This document shows, in pieces, positions 41,905-50,795 of a stretch of 64,000 nt of DNA (its first letter is position 1; each line of letters starts with the position of its first letter). Position numbers and translations under genes: made by a program. The DNA lies in contig JAGFXX010000001.1 of NCBI GenBank assembly GCA_017599285.1, positions 310,001-374,000 on the forward strand, read 5' to 3'. The notes beneath the pieces are model-generated. The model made no database searches and had not been told where the DNA came from. It saw only the letters and a program-made list of their open reading frames with translations. The stretch is from Cereibacter azotoformans (lineage in GTDB: Bacteria > Pseudomonadota > Alphaproteobacteria > Rhodobacterales > Rhodobacteraceae).

Positions 41905-43397
41905 ATCCGGCCGGTCTCGGCCAGCCGGACGTGCCAGGACAGGGCTTCCTCGAGCACATGCGGCGTGTGGCCGCCGCGCTGGCAGGCGCGCGCGACATAG
42001 TCCTGCAGCATCGGCTGATAGTCGGGGTGGACGCAGTTGGCGAGGATCGTCGCGGCTCGCTCGCGCGGGGCCAGGCCGCGCAGGTCGGCCAGCCCCACCT
42101 CGGTCACGAGAATGTCCACGTCATGCTCGGTATGGTCCACATGGCTCACCATCGGCACCACCGACGACACCGCCCCGTGCTTCGCGATCGACTTCGTCAC
42201 GAAGACCGACAGATAGGCGTTCCGTGCGAAATCGCCTGAGCCGCCGATCCCGTTCATCATCTGCGTGCCGGTGACGTGGGTCGAGTTGACGTTGCCGTAG
42301 ATGTCGAACTCGAGCGCCGTGTTGATGCAGATGAGGCCGAGGCGCCGCACGACCTCGGGGTGGTTCGAGATTTCCTGCGGGCGCAGGATCAGCCGCGGCT
42401 TGTAATCGGACAGGCGCGACAGCACCTCCTGATACTTCCGCGCCGAGAGGGTGATCGACGAGCCCGAGGCAAAGCGGAGCTTGCCCGCGTCGAACAGATC
42501 GAAGGTCGAGTCCTGCAGGACTTCGGAATACATTTTCAGATCGTGGAAGGGCGTGTCGATGAAGCCATGCAGCACGGCGTTCGCGATCGTGCCGATCCCG
42601 GCCTGCAGCGGCTGGAGCGTCTGGTCGAGCCGCCCCGCCCGCACCTCGTGCAGCAGGAACTCGGTCAGGTGGCCGGCGATGGCGCGCGTATCCTCGTCGG
42701 GATCGAGGATGGTGGCCGAGCTGTCGAGTTTCTCGGTGACGACGATCGCCGCGATCTTCTCGGGCGGGATCGGGATGAAGGGAAGGCCAACCCGGCTCTC
42801 GGGCGTCACGACCGGGATCGGCATCCGGTTGGGCCGGTAGGTCGGGATGTAGATGTCGTGCAGCCCTTCAAGCTCGGCCGGCTGGCTGAGGTTGATCTCG
42901 ACGATGACCTTCTCGGCCAGGATCGCGAACGAGGCCGAGTTGCCGACCGAGGTGGTGGGCACAATGCCGCCGTTCTCGGTGATGGCCACCGCCTCGATCA
43001 CCGCCACATCCACCCTGGGCAACTGCCGGGTGCGCAGCATCTCGACGGTTTCGGACAGATGCTGGTCGATGAACATGACCTCGCCCCGGTTGATCGCCTT
43101 GCGGAGGGCGGGATCGGACTGGAACGGGATGCGTCGGGCCAGCACATGCGCCTCGGTCAGCGTCTTGTCGAGGTCATTGCCGAGGGAGGCGCCGGTCATC
43201 AGCGTGATCTTCAGCGGCCGGGTCCGCGCACGGGCGGCGAGCGCCATGGGCACGGCCTTGGCCTCGCCCGCGCGGGTGAAGCCGGACATGCCGACCGTCA
43301 TGCCATCCTCGATCAGCGAGGCTGCCTCTTCCGCGCTCACCAGCCGGCTGCGCAGGCCGGTGTGACGGATCCTCTCGTTGTAAACGCCGTCCAGCAT
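41898..43397 (-). CDS. Acetyl-CoA hydrolase/succinyl-CoA:acetate CoA-transferase family protein
   Basis: A 499-residue class I CoA-transferase. It has the catalytic Glu region NTALEFDIYGNVNSTH and the following GSGDFARNAYLS segment. The family moves CoA between succinyl-CoA and acetate (SCACT) or hydrolyses acetyl-CoA (Ach1). AGGGAGGAGGGG precedes the ATG. The gap upstream (43398-43560) has AAGTTGC (43436-43442) facing GCAACTT (43462-43468) and a CGCAT-N5-ATGCG repeat at 43540-43554 that could be operators. Confidence 0.88.
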   Translation of the reverse strand: MLDGVYNERIRHTGLRSRLVSAEEAASLIEDGMTVGMSGFTRAGEAKAVPMALAARARTRPLKITLMTGASLGNDLDKTLTEAHVLARRIPFQSDPALRKAINRGEVMFIDQHLSETVEMLRTRQLPRVDVAVIEAVAITENGGIVPTTSVGNSASFAILAEKVIVEINLSQPAELEGLHDIYIPTYRPNRMPIPVVTPESRVGLPFIPIPPEKIAAIVVTEKLDSSATILDPDEDTRAIAGHLTEFLLHEVRAGRLDQTLQPLQAGIGTIANAVLHGFIDTPFHDLKMYSEVLQDSTFDLFDAGKLRFASGSSITLSARKYQEVLSRLSDYKPRLILRPQEISNHPEVVRRLGLICINTALEFDIYGNVNSTHVTGTQMMNGIGGSGDFARNAYLSVFVTKSIAKHGAVSSVVPMVSHVDHTEHDVDILVTEVGLADLRGLAPRERAATILANCVHPDYQPMLQDYVARACQRGGHTPHVLEEALSWHVRLAETGRMA

Positions 43398-43560
43398 GGG
43401 CCCCTCCTCCCTGAGAAAGCAATCCGGCCGACGGGAAGTTGCGCGGACCTTCAGCCAGCCGGCAACTTTCGTAGTTGTCCGGCCGGCGCTTCACAACCGA
43501 AGCTTCGCCTTCGGAGGGGCATGGCAGCCATGCAATTTACGCATGACGTATGCGCAGGGG

Positions 43561-44559
43561 TCATGGGTCGCGGCGTCGTGCTAGGATCGCGGCGGTTGCG
43601 AGCGCGGCTCCGGCAAGGAGAAGGCCACCCGCCGCAAGGCCGGTCCGCGTGGTCGGGCCGGAGAGGCTGAGGACGCTGTCGGAAGCCTCATCGCCGAAGC
43701 GACCGGCGGCCCCCATGTCGCGCTCGACGGGTTCCATCAGATTGTCGGCTCTCGCTTTTCCCGGCCCGATCTGGCTGTCCCAGGCCTTGCGGGCCATCAT
43801 GCGGTCCATCCAGCCGGGTGCCACCATCGTCCCGAGGATCGCCTGCATCGAGGGGCCGCCGATCCAGATCTCGCGCGGGGCGGAGCGGGCCGCGGCGACC
43901 ACCGCCTCGGCCACGGCCTCGGGCGTGTGGATCGGCGGGACGGGTTGCGGGCGGCCGTGGACATGGGTGCGGGCCCAGTCGAACTGGGGCGTATCGACGG
44001 CCGGAAGCTGCGCCATGGTGAGGCGGATACGGCTCTGGTCGTGGAGCAACTCGGACCGGAGCGAGTCGGTGAAGCCCCGGACGGCGGCCTTGGCGGCGCA
44101 ATAGGCGGCCTGCAGCGGGATCGAGCGGTAGGCGAGGGCCGAGCCGATCTGAAGGATCGTGCCCCCGTCCTGCGGCCGCATGTGCCTCAGGGCGGCCAGC
44201 GTGCCGTGAACCGTGCCGAGATAGGTGACCGAGGTGACGCGTGCGTATTCCTCGGGCGTGGCGCGCTCGGCCGGGCCGAAGACCGTGACCATGGCGTTGT
44301 TGATCCACAGGTCGATGCGGCCCCATCGCTCCATCACCGCCTCGGCCGATGTGAAGACCTGCCCGGCCTCGGCCACATCGGCGCGCAGGGGCAGGGGCTC
44401 GCCGCCAAGCCGCGCCACTTCGGCGGCGGTCGCGGTGAGACCCGCCCGCCCGCGGGCCAGAACAGCCACCCGCCATCCCCGCCGGGCATAGGCCCGTGCC
44501 AGCGCCCGGCCGACGCCCGCCGTCCCGCCCGTGATCACGACAACCGGCCTCTGCCGCAT
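43561..44559 (-). CDS. Short-chain dehydrogenase/reductase with C-terminal membrane helix
   Basis: A 332-residue SDR. It has TGGTAGVGRALARAY (10-24), NNAMV, catalytic Ser and YCAAK for the Ser-Tyr-Lys set. The last ~25 residues (TGLAAGGLLLAGAALATAA) form a hydrophobic helix followed by RRR, so it is probably membrane anchored with the enzyme in the cytoplasm. Such SDRs occur widely in proteobacteria; the substrate is unknown. It lies 163 bases upstream of the CoA-transferase on the same strand. Confidence 0.83.
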   Translation of the reverse strand: MRQRPVVVITGGTAGVGRALARAYARRGWRVAVLARGRAGLTATAAEVARLGGEPLPLRADVAEAGQVFTSAEAVMERWGRIDLWINNAMVTVFGPAERATPEEYARVTSVTYLGTVHGTLAALRHMRPQDGGTILQIGSALAYRSIPLQAAYCAAKAAVRGFTDSLRSELLHDQSRIRLTMAQLPAVDTPQFDWARTHVHGRPQPVPPIHTPEAVAEAVVAAARSAPREIWIGGPSMQAILGTMVAPGWMDRMMARKAWDSQIGPGKARADNLMEPVERDMGAAGRFGDEASDSVLSLSGPTTRTGLAAGGLLLAGAALATAAILARRRDP

Positions 44560-44804
44560 CTGGAACTCCTCCGCTGATCCGCAGGCAGAACGGGCCGGCG
44601 GGGGGGATCGTTCCGTGGTCCTGCGGCTGCGGAGTGCCCGATCCGTCGGCAGGGCGCCGTGACGCAGGGCTTGACCGGCGCGCGCGGAACCGGCGGGCGG
44701 GGCGGGCGTTGCCGGGGCATGGACGAGTGAAGGACCAGTCCGACGAAGGCGCGCGGACGATGCGCCGCGCGGACAAAGTCATGCCTTTTTCCCGGAGAGA
44801 CCGA

Positions 44805-45596
44805 ATGAGCCGCGCGGCACCCTTTCTTGTCGATGACCTCCTGCCGGAAGGCGTGCGTCTGCGCGCCATCCGTCCGGTGAATTGCCGCCGCATTCCCGAG
44901 GCGCGGTCGGTGGCTGCCCTGGCGCTGCGGGACGGCGACGGCCGCAGTCTGGCGCGTCGCCTCGCGACGCTGGGGGAGGGCGTGACGGTTCTCGTGGCGG
45001 TGGAAACGCCGGCCGCGGCGGAAGAGGCGGTGCGCCTTCTGGCCGGGCAGGACCTTTCGGGTCTGGTCCTCGTGCTCGACGCACAGCCCGAGGTGGACTG
45101 GATCGGGCGGCTCCGGGCGCTGGCGGGGCGGCTTGTCCCGCAGGCGCCGCCCGCGGTGCAAGAGCCCGTGGGCGCGGATGCGCTGCGCTACCTCGCCAAG
45201 ATGCGCGAACTCGAGGCGCTGATCGACCCGGACGCCGCGCAGGACGCGCCGTCGCGCGGGCGGCCCCTGGCCGATGCCCGGAGCTGGCATTCGCGCCTTC
45301 ATGCGCGGGCCGTGGCGCGGTTTCTTCATGGTCAGGGGCGGGCTTCGCAACACGCCGTCCGGCTGCTCGACCGGACGGCGGTTCCCCGCGCGACGGAGCC
45401 GGGCACCTTCCGCGCCCTCTGGAGCGCGCTGGATGCCGGGCGTCCCTCCGCGAGCCTCGGGCAGGACGAGATCGCGCGGGAGGAGGCGCTGCTCGACGGC
45501 TTCATAGCGCAGGAGAAGGCCCGGCAGGCGGCGCTGGTGCGGCCCGCTCCGTGGCGCGGCCACCGCCGTTTGACGGCCATGGGCCTGCGCGCTTGA
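44805..45596 (+). CDS. Hypothetical protein of 263 residues
   Basis: I do not recognise this protein. Start at 44805 (GGAGAG six bases upstream) gives MSRAAPFLVDDLLPEGV; earlier in-frame ATGs at 44760 and 44781 lack ribosome sites. The first 130 residues show an alternating helix/strand pattern (VTVLVAVETPAAAEEAV, LVLVLDAQPEVDW), the rest is Arg/Ala-rich and helical. No signal peptide or membrane segment. It stands alone between a divergent SDR and an epimerase. Confidence 0.6.
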   Translation: MSRAAPFLVDDLLPEGVRLRAIRPVNCRRIPEARSVAALALRDGDGRSLARRLATLGEGVTVLVAVETPAAAEEAVRLLAGQDLSGLVLVLDAQPEVDWIGRLRALAGRLVPQAPPAVQEPVGADALRYLAKMRELEALIDPDAAQDAPSRGRPLADARSWHSRLHARAVARFLHGQGRASQHAVRLLDRTAVPRATEPGTFRALWSALDAGRPSASLGQDEIAREEALLDGFIAQEKARQAALVRPAPWRGHRRLTAMGLRA

Positions 45597-45785
45597 CTTG
45601 CGCCCGGGGCTTTCCGATGATCTCGCAGTGGGAAAGTCGGGCGAAACCGGCCGAACGGATCAGCGCGGCAATTTCGGCCGCGTGACGGGCGCGAGGCGCT
45701 TCCCGACAGATTGACCGGCGTCTGCGTGCCGGACCATTTGCTTTGAAAAACGCCGCCAGACGGCACGAATTGATCGGAGATGTTG

Positions 45786-46841
45786 ATGCCCCTGAAGGTC
45801 CTTTTCACAGGCGCGGACGGCTACGTCGGCGCCCTTCTTGGCCCCTATCTGCTGGAAAGAGGCATTGAGGCCGTGGGGCTCGATACGGGTTTCTACCGCA
45901 AGGGCTGGCTCTACCCGACATCGGCGCCGCGCCCGGCCGTCATCACCAAGGACATCCGGCAGGTCACGGCCGAGGACCTGGAGGGATTCGATGCGGTGGC
46001 CCATCTGGCCGAACTGTCCAACGATCCGCTGGGCCAGCAATCGCCCGGCCTCACGCATGAGATCAACCACGGCGGCTCGATGCATCTGGCCGAGGTGGCC
46101 CGCAAGGCGGGCGCGAAGCGGTTCGTCTACATGTCCTCCTGCTCGGTCTATGGGGTGGGGCGGCCCGACAAGATCCTCGACGAGACGAGCCCCGTCAATC
46201 CGCAGACCGCCTATGCCGAATGCAAGGTGAAGGTCGAACAGGATCTGACGGGCCGGGCCGGCGCGGATTTCGAACCCTGCTTCCTGCGCAACGCGACCGC
46301 CTATGGGGCCAGCCCGCGCCAGCGGTTCGACATCGTGCTCAACGACCTCTGCGGCCTGGCCTGGACCACGAAGAAGATCACGCTCCAGTCCGACGGCTCG
46401 CCCTGGCGGCCGCTCGTTCACGCGCTCGACATGTGCCAGGCGGTCTGGCGCTCGCTGATCGCGCCCGCCGATGCGATCACGGGCCAGTGCTACAACGTGG
46501 GCTCCAACGACCAGAACTACCGCGTGATCGAGATCGCCCGCATCGTGGCCGACAGCTTTCCGGGCTGCGAGCTTGAGGTGGGCCAGCCTTCGGCCGACAA
46601 CCGCTCCTACCGGGTGAACTTCGACAAGATCCAGCGCGTGCTGCCCGACTTCCGGTGCGAATGGACCGCCGAGAAGGGCGCACGCCAGATGCGCCAGGTG
46701 TTCGAGCGCATCGACATGACCCCCGAGGAGTTCCGCGCCGAGCCCTACACCCGGCTCAAAATGCTGATGCGGCTGCGCGCCGCCCGGCTTCTCGACGACA
46801 AGCTCTACTGGGCCAATCCGGCTCTGGAGGCGGTGGCATGA
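45786..46841 (+). CDS. NAD-dependent nucleotide-sugar epimerase/dehydratase (extended SDR)
   Basis: A 351-residue extended SDR. Nucleotide loop TGADGYVG (8-15), SSCSVYG and YAECK (the catalytic Tyr/Lys). It is the GalE/RfbB-like class that epimerises or dehydrates UDP/GDP/dTDP-sugars. Start at 45786, since GGAG lies six bases upstream; an in-frame ATG at 45780 overlaps that ribosome site. It overlaps the next gene by ATGA, so the two act together. Confidence 0.85.
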   Translation: MPLKVLFTGADGYVGALLGPYLLERGIEAVGLDTGFYRKGWLYPTSAPRPAVITKDIRQVTAEDLEGFDAVAHLAELSNDPLGQQSPGLTHEINHGGSMHLAEVARKAGAKRFVYMSSCSVYGVGRPDKILDETSPVNPQTAYAECKVKVEQDLTGRAGADFEPCFLRNATAYGASPRQRFDIVLNDLCGLAWTTKKITLQSDGSPWRPLVHALDMCQAVWRSLIAPADAITGQCYNVGSNDQNYRVIEIARIVADSFPGCELEVGQPSADNRSYRVNFDKIQRVLPDFRCEWTAEKGARQMRQVFERIDMTPEEFRAEPYTRLKMLMRLRAARLLDDKLYWANPALEAVA

Positions 46842-48187
46842 TCATCGTCGACAAGGCGCTGGCCCGGCGCGCGGCCGAGGGCCGGCCGATCCGCGTCGGC
46901 ATGATCGGCGCGGGCTTCATGGGGTCGGGCATTGCGTTGCAGATCGCGAACTCGGTGCCCGGGATGCAGCTCGTGGCGATCGCGGCGCGGCGGGTCGAGC
47001 AGGCGACCGTGGCCTTCGAGTCCAGTCGGACGGGCGAGAGCGTGCGCCGTGTCTCCACACAGGCCGAACTCGAGGCCGCGATCGTGGCCGGCGAGCCTGC
47101 CGTCACCGACGATCCCGCCCTCGTGGGCTGCGCCCGCGGGATCGAGGCCATCATCGAGGTGACGGGCTCGATGGACTATGCGCTGCTCGCGGTCGAGGCG
47201 GCCATCGCCACCGGCAAGCATGTGATCCTGATGAACGCCGAGCTGGACGGGACCATCGGGCCGCTCCTGAAGAAGCGGGCCGATGCCGCGGGCGTGGTGA
47301 TCACCAACTGCGACGGCGACCAGCCGGGCGTGCAGATGAATCTGATCCGGTTCGTGAAGGGGATTGGTGTCAAGCCGGTCCTGTCGGGCAACATCAAGGC
47401 CCTGCAGGATGAGTATCGCACCCCCGAGACCCAGCGCGGCTTTGCCGAGAAATGGGGTCAGAACGTCCATATGGTGACCTCCTTCGCGGACGGCACCAAG
47501 ATCTCCTATGAGCAGGCGATCGTGGCCAATGGAACGGGGATGCGCGTCGCGCGGCGCGGAATGATCGGGATCGACCCCACGGGCAAGAACCCGACGCTGC
47601 CGCTGCGACCGCTCGAGGAATATGTCGCGATGTTCGCGCCGCACCTCGATCCCGAGGGGCCCGGCATCGTCGATTATGTCGTGGGTGCGCGGCCGGGGCC
47701 GGGGGTCTTCGTGATCGGCACCCACGACGACCCACGGCAAAAGCATTACCTCAATCTCTACAAGCTCGGCGAGGGGCCCTACTACCTCTTCTATACGCCC
47801 TACCACCTCTGCCATTTCGAAGTGCCGATGACGGTGGCGCGCGCGGTGCTGTTCGGGGATGCGGCGCTGACGCCGCTCGGCGCGCCGCAGGTGGGTGTGG
47901 TGGCGGTGGCCAAGCGCGATCTGAAGGCGGGCGAAGTGCTCGACGGGATCGGCGGCTTCACCGCCTACGGCCAGTGCGAGAACATCGAGGTGGTGGCCGC
48001 CGAGCGGCTGCTGCCGATGGGTCTCGCCGAAGGGGGGGTGCTGCTGCGCGACATCCCGCGCGACCAGGCGCTGACCTTCGGGGATGTGCGCCTGCCCGAG
48101 GGCCGGCGCATCGACGCGCTTTATGCAGAGATGGAGCAGGAGTTCGGCCTCGCGCAACCCGCCGAGACCTTTGCCCTGATCGGCTGA
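46838..48187 (+). CDS. NAD(P)-dependent oxidoreductase with SAF domain
   Basis: A 449-residue protein. An N-terminal Rossmann fold (GAGFMG at 24-29, IEVTGSMDYA) of the homoserine-dehydrogenase/Gfo-Idh-MocA style is followed by a catalytic region (ITNCDGDQPGVQMNL) and a C-terminal SAF-like domain (about 350-430, KRDLKAGEVLDGIGGF). This combination occurs in sugar-modification and antibiotic loci. The ATG overlaps the epimerase stop. An adjacent convergent RfbC gene suggests a cell-envelope sugar pathway, but the reaction is not known. Confidence 0.78.
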   Translation: MIIVDKALARRAAEGRPIRVGMIGAGFMGSGIALQIANSVPGMQLVAIAARRVEQATVAFESSRTGESVRRVSTQAELEAAIVAGEPAVTDDPALVGCARGIEAIIEVTGSMDYALLAVEAAIATGKHVILMNAELDGTIGPLLKKRADAAGVVITNCDGDQPGVQMNLIRFVKGIGVKPVLSGNIKALQDEYRTPETQRGFAEKWGQNVHMVTSFADGTKISYEQAIVANGTGMRVARRGMIGIDPTGKNPTLPLRPLEEYVAMFAPHLDPEGPGIVDYVVGARPGPGVFVIGTHDDPRQKHYLNLYKLGEGPYYLFYTPYHLCHFEVPMTVARAVLFGDAALTPLGAPQVGVVAVAKRDLKAGEVLDGIGGFTAYGQCENIEVVAAERLLPMGLAEGGVLLRDIPRDQALTFGDVRLPEGRRIDALYAEMEQEFGLAQPAETFALIG

Positions 48188-48192
48188 CGGGC

Positions 48193-48219
48193 CGGAGCGC
48201 GGGCCCTCACCGCGCTCCG
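48193..48219. terminator. Shared hairpin between convergent sugar genes
   Basis: CGGAGCGCGG (48193-48202) and CCGCGCTCCG (48210-48219), a perfect 10-bp stem with loop GCCCTCA, between the stops at 48187 and 48227. There is no U-run on either side. Confidence 0.6.
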
Positions 48220-48226
48220 CCTGCGC

Positions 48227-48760
48227 CTATCCCGGCGTGTAGTCCGGCCAGGCCGCATCCTTTTCCGAGATCACCGAGACCCCGCCGGCCCATGCGATTC
48301 CGAAGGTCGGATCATCCCAGCGCACGCCGCCCTCGGCGCCCGGCGTGTATGCGGTCGAGACGAGGTAGGAGACCGCCGTCGCATCCTCGAGCGTCAGATA
48401 GCCGTGCGCGAACCCCTCGGGGATATAGAGCTGGCGGTGGTCCCCGGCGCGCAGGTCGAACCCTTCCCATTTCATGTAGGTGGGCGAATCCGGGCGCAGG
48501 TCGATGATCACGTCGTGAATGCGCCCGCGCGTGCAGGTGATCACCTTCACCTCGGCGTGCGGGCTGCGCTGGTAGTGCATGCCGCGCAACGTGCCGACCG
48601 CATGGTTGTAGGAGCTGTTGTGCTGGACGAAACGGGTGGCAAGTCCGGCCTTCGCCATCTCCTCCTCGCAGAAGGTTCGCTCGAACCAGCCCCGGTGATC
48701 CTCTCTCGGCTCCGCCTCGATGAGGACGGCATCCTTCAGCGTCGTCGGAATGAAGCGCAT
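48227..48760 (-). CDS. rfbC: dTDP-4-dehydrorhamnose 3,5-epimerase family protein
   Basis: A 177-residue cupin-fold epimerase. It has the catalytic-His region LRGMHYQ, the Tyr/Asp region YIPEGFAHGYLTLE and the C-terminal RWDDPTFGI. Length matches RmlC/RfbC. Start at 48760 with AGGAGAG nine bases upstream; the frame is open to 48865. It points toward the SAF-oxidoreductase and may be controlled from the unusual 48.8-49.2 kb region. Confidence 0.9.
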   Translation of the reverse strand: MRFIPTTLKDAVLIEAEPREDHRGWFERTFCEEEMAKAGLATRFVQHNSSYNHAVGTLRGMHYQRSPHAEVKVITCTRGRIHDVIIDLRPDSPTYMKWEGFDLRAGDHRQLYIPEGFAHGYLTLEDATAVSYLVSTAYTPGAEGGVRWDDPTFGIAWAGGVSVISEKDAAWPDYTPG

Positions 48761-49064
48761 GCGGCAAGTCTCTCCTGTCAAGATCCGCCCCGGCCTGGTG
48801 CCGGCGTCGAAATGCGACGAAAGTCGGCGTGAGGGGACTGTGTCCGGGATTGCATCGGCGGGCAAGCGCCAAACGCCACTGGTTCGGACCGCTCAACGGT
48901 GGGCCGAATCGATTCGTCTCTCCTCGTTGTGATCATTTCGAGCGGAACGCCGCCGTATCGTGCGCAGCTTTTCGCTGAGCGAGAGTGAGTGGCGCGTGGC
49001 TCTCCCGCCGGTTGCGCCACAACCGGCTTCCGGTTGCACTTTTGGCTAGATGATGAAGGAAACG
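48761..49064. other. Intergenic region upstream of rfbC with mutually exclusive hairpins
   Basis: Part of a 568-bp gap. The notable element is at 49007-49036: GCCGGTTG (49007-49014) can pair with CAACCGGC (49020-49027), and CAACCGG (49020-49026) can instead pair with CCGGTTG (49030-49036). The two hairpins exclude each other. On the plus strand the second is followed by CACTTTTGG. Reading the minus strand the same alternative exists in the putative rfbC leader. I see no gene. Confidence 0.5.
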
Positions 49065-49212
49065 TTGACGCAGCGAGCGGAGGAATACACAAGTTAATGC
49101 ACATTATCACTAAGAGTAGTGCCCAAACTTTCGAACGTATTCATTCGATAACGAAATGATTGTCGGCAAGAAGACGAAGGGGCGGCGGGAGCGAGCCGCC
49201 CCTTCGCTTTTT
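49065..49212 (+). ncRNA. Candidate small RNA with strong terminator
   Basis: A strong intrinsic terminator lies at 49176-49212: GAAGGGGCGGC (49176-49186), 8-base loop, GCCGCCCCTTC (49195-49205), GC, TTTTT. No plus-strand gene ends within a kilobase upstream. The stretch 49085-49175 is much more AT-rich than the rest of the window and contains small dyads such as CACTA-AGAG-TAGTG. A -35-like TTGACG (49065-49070) is present, with TACACA after 15 bases as a poor -10. The RNA would start near 49095 and be about 115 bases. Only very short frames (20 codons from 49097) exist. Confidence 0.5.
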
Positions 49213-49328
49213 GTGGCGCCGGATCCCCGCGGCACGCCTTAACGGGATGGGGACACGTCCAACCAATCTTGCCCGGACGCCGCCGAGGCACTAGGGACGT
49301 CCGATCCGTCAGATCAGGAAGTGCCGTG

Positions 49329-50117
49329 ATGACCCCTCTCGACCAAGCGCATGAAGCGATGGAAACGGCCCCCGGCGACGATGCCGCGCGGCTGCGCTTC
49401 TATGGCCAACTGGCGGATGGCGAGCTGTTCCTGCTGCTCGAGAGCGAGCCCGAGGATGAGACCCTGACCCCGCAGCTGTTCGAGCTGGAAGAGGGGCCCG
49501 TGGTCCTCGCCTTCGACCTTGAAGAGCGGCTTGCGGCCTTCACCGGCGTGCCCGCGCCCTACGCCGCCTTGCCCGGGCGTGTCGTGGCGGGGCTGCTGGC
49601 CGGGCGGGGGATCGGACTGGGGCTGAACCTCGGCGATGCGCCCTCGGCCATGCTGCTGCCGCCCGAGGCGGTGGACTGGCTGGCCGAGACCATCTCTCAT
49701 GCGCCGTCCGAGGCCGAGGCGCGTCCCGCGGGCTTTGCCCCGCCGCAACTGCCCGAGCCGCTCATCGCGGCGCTGGATGGCAAGCTCGCCCGTGCGGGGG
49801 GGCTTGCTGGCCATGCCCTGCTTGCGGCCGTGCGCTACGAGGACGGGCGCGAGGCGCACATGCTGGCCTTCGTCGCGGCCCTCGACGGGGCGCAGCCGGC
49901 TCTGGCGCGCTCGGTCTCGGAGGCACTGACCTTTTCGGGGCTCGAGGCGGGGACGCTGGACGTGGCCTTCCTCGCCGAAGGCGACCCTGTCGCGGTCGCC
50001 ATGGCCCGTGTGGGGCTGCGGTTCGATCTGCCCGTGCCGGCGGCCCCGGAACTGCGCGAGGAACATGTCCCCGTCGCGCCGGGCATGGATCCCGAGCGCC
50101 CACCGATCCTGAAGTAG
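49329..50117 (+). CDS. SseB-family protein
   Basis: A 262-residue soluble protein with an SseB N-terminal-domain pattern (about 1-130: TPLDQAHEAMETAPGDDAA, RFYGQLADGELFLLLE, PVVLAFDLEERLAAF, and GRGIGLGLNLGDAPSAMLL) and a C-terminal SseB-like region (about 150-250). Function of this family is poorly known. ATG at 49329 with AGGAAG about eight bases before; the frame is open from 49269. Confidence 0.75.
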   Translation: MTPLDQAHEAMETAPGDDAARLRFYGQLADGELFLLLESEPEDETLTPQLFELEEGPVVLAFDLEERLAAFTGVPAPYAALPGRVVAGLLAGRGIGLGLNLGDAPSAMLLPPEAVDWLAETISHAPSEAEARPAGFAPPQLPEPLIAALDGKLARAGGLAGHALLAAVRYEDGREAHMLAFVAALDGAQPALARSVSEALTFSGLEAGTLDVAFLAEGDPVAVAMARVGLRFDLPVPAAPELREEHVPVAPGMDPERPPILK

Positions 50118-50176
50118 CGCGCCCGCGGGCGGAAGATCCGCGACAGACTCCCGCTTTCCCGGGGCCGCGGAACGAC

Positions 50177-50205
50177 TTGGCGTGGGGTATCTGAATACCT
50201 ATTTT
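50177..50205 (+). promoter_or_regulatory. Promoter of rplM-rpsI
   Basis: TTGGCG (50177-50182), 17 bases, TATTTT (50200-50205), giving a leader of about 115 bases ahead of the rplM ATG at 50328. Confidence 0.55.
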
Positions 50206-50327
50206 TCAGGCCATTGGAATCGCTGGATTATTCCGCGTGCGATCCTCTTGACCTGCGCAGCGAAATGCCGGAAACAGCCGCATCCGAATTCGCGGGGGCT
50301 GCCCTCGCTCCATTCCAGGAATTCCCG

Positions 50328-50792
50328 ATGAAAACCTTCACCGCTACCCCGGCGGATATCGAGAAGAAATGGATCCTGATCGACGCCGAAGGCGTGGTTC
50401 TGGGCCGTCTCGCCACGATCGTCGCCAACATCCTGCGCGGCAAGAACAAGCCGACCTTCACCCCCCACATGGACATGGGTGACAATGTCATCATCATCAA
50501 CGCCGACAAGGTGCAGATGACCGGCAACAAGCGCGCCGACAAGCGCTACTACTGGCACACCGGCCACCCGGGCGGCATCAAGTTCCGCACCGCCGCGCAG
50601 GTGCTGGACGGCGCCCACCCCGAGCGCGTGGTGATCAAGGCTGTCGAGCGCATGATCTCGCGCAACAGCCTCGGCCGTCAGCAGATGACCAACCTGCGCG
50701 TCTACGCCGGCGCCGAGCATCCGCACGAAGCGCAGCAGCCCACCGTTCTCGACGTCGCGTCGCTGAACCCGAAGAACACCCGGAGCGCGTAA
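50328..50792 (+). CDS. rplM: 50S ribosomal protein L13
   Basis: A 154-residue protein of the large subunit. It starts [19 protein letters not shown] and has the conserved [19 protein letters not shown] and [12 protein letters not shown] stretches. Start at 50328 with AGGAAT upstream; the frame is open from 50214. It is in the usual rplM-rpsI pair. Confidence 0.98.
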   Translation: MKTFTATPADIEKKWILIDAEGVVLGRLATIVANILRGKNKPTFTPHMDMGDNVIIINADKVQMTGNKRADKRYYWHTGHPGGIKFRTAAQVLDGAHPERVVIKAVERMISRNSLGRQQMTNLRVYAGAEHPHEAQQPTVLDVASLNPKNTRSA

Positions 50793-50795
50793 GCC

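Noticed and set aside
48930..48961. A sigma-E type promoter (TGATCA and TATCGT) upstream of the 49 kb region
   Set aside because: The spacer is 20 bases, longer than the usual 16-18, and the -10 part is poor.
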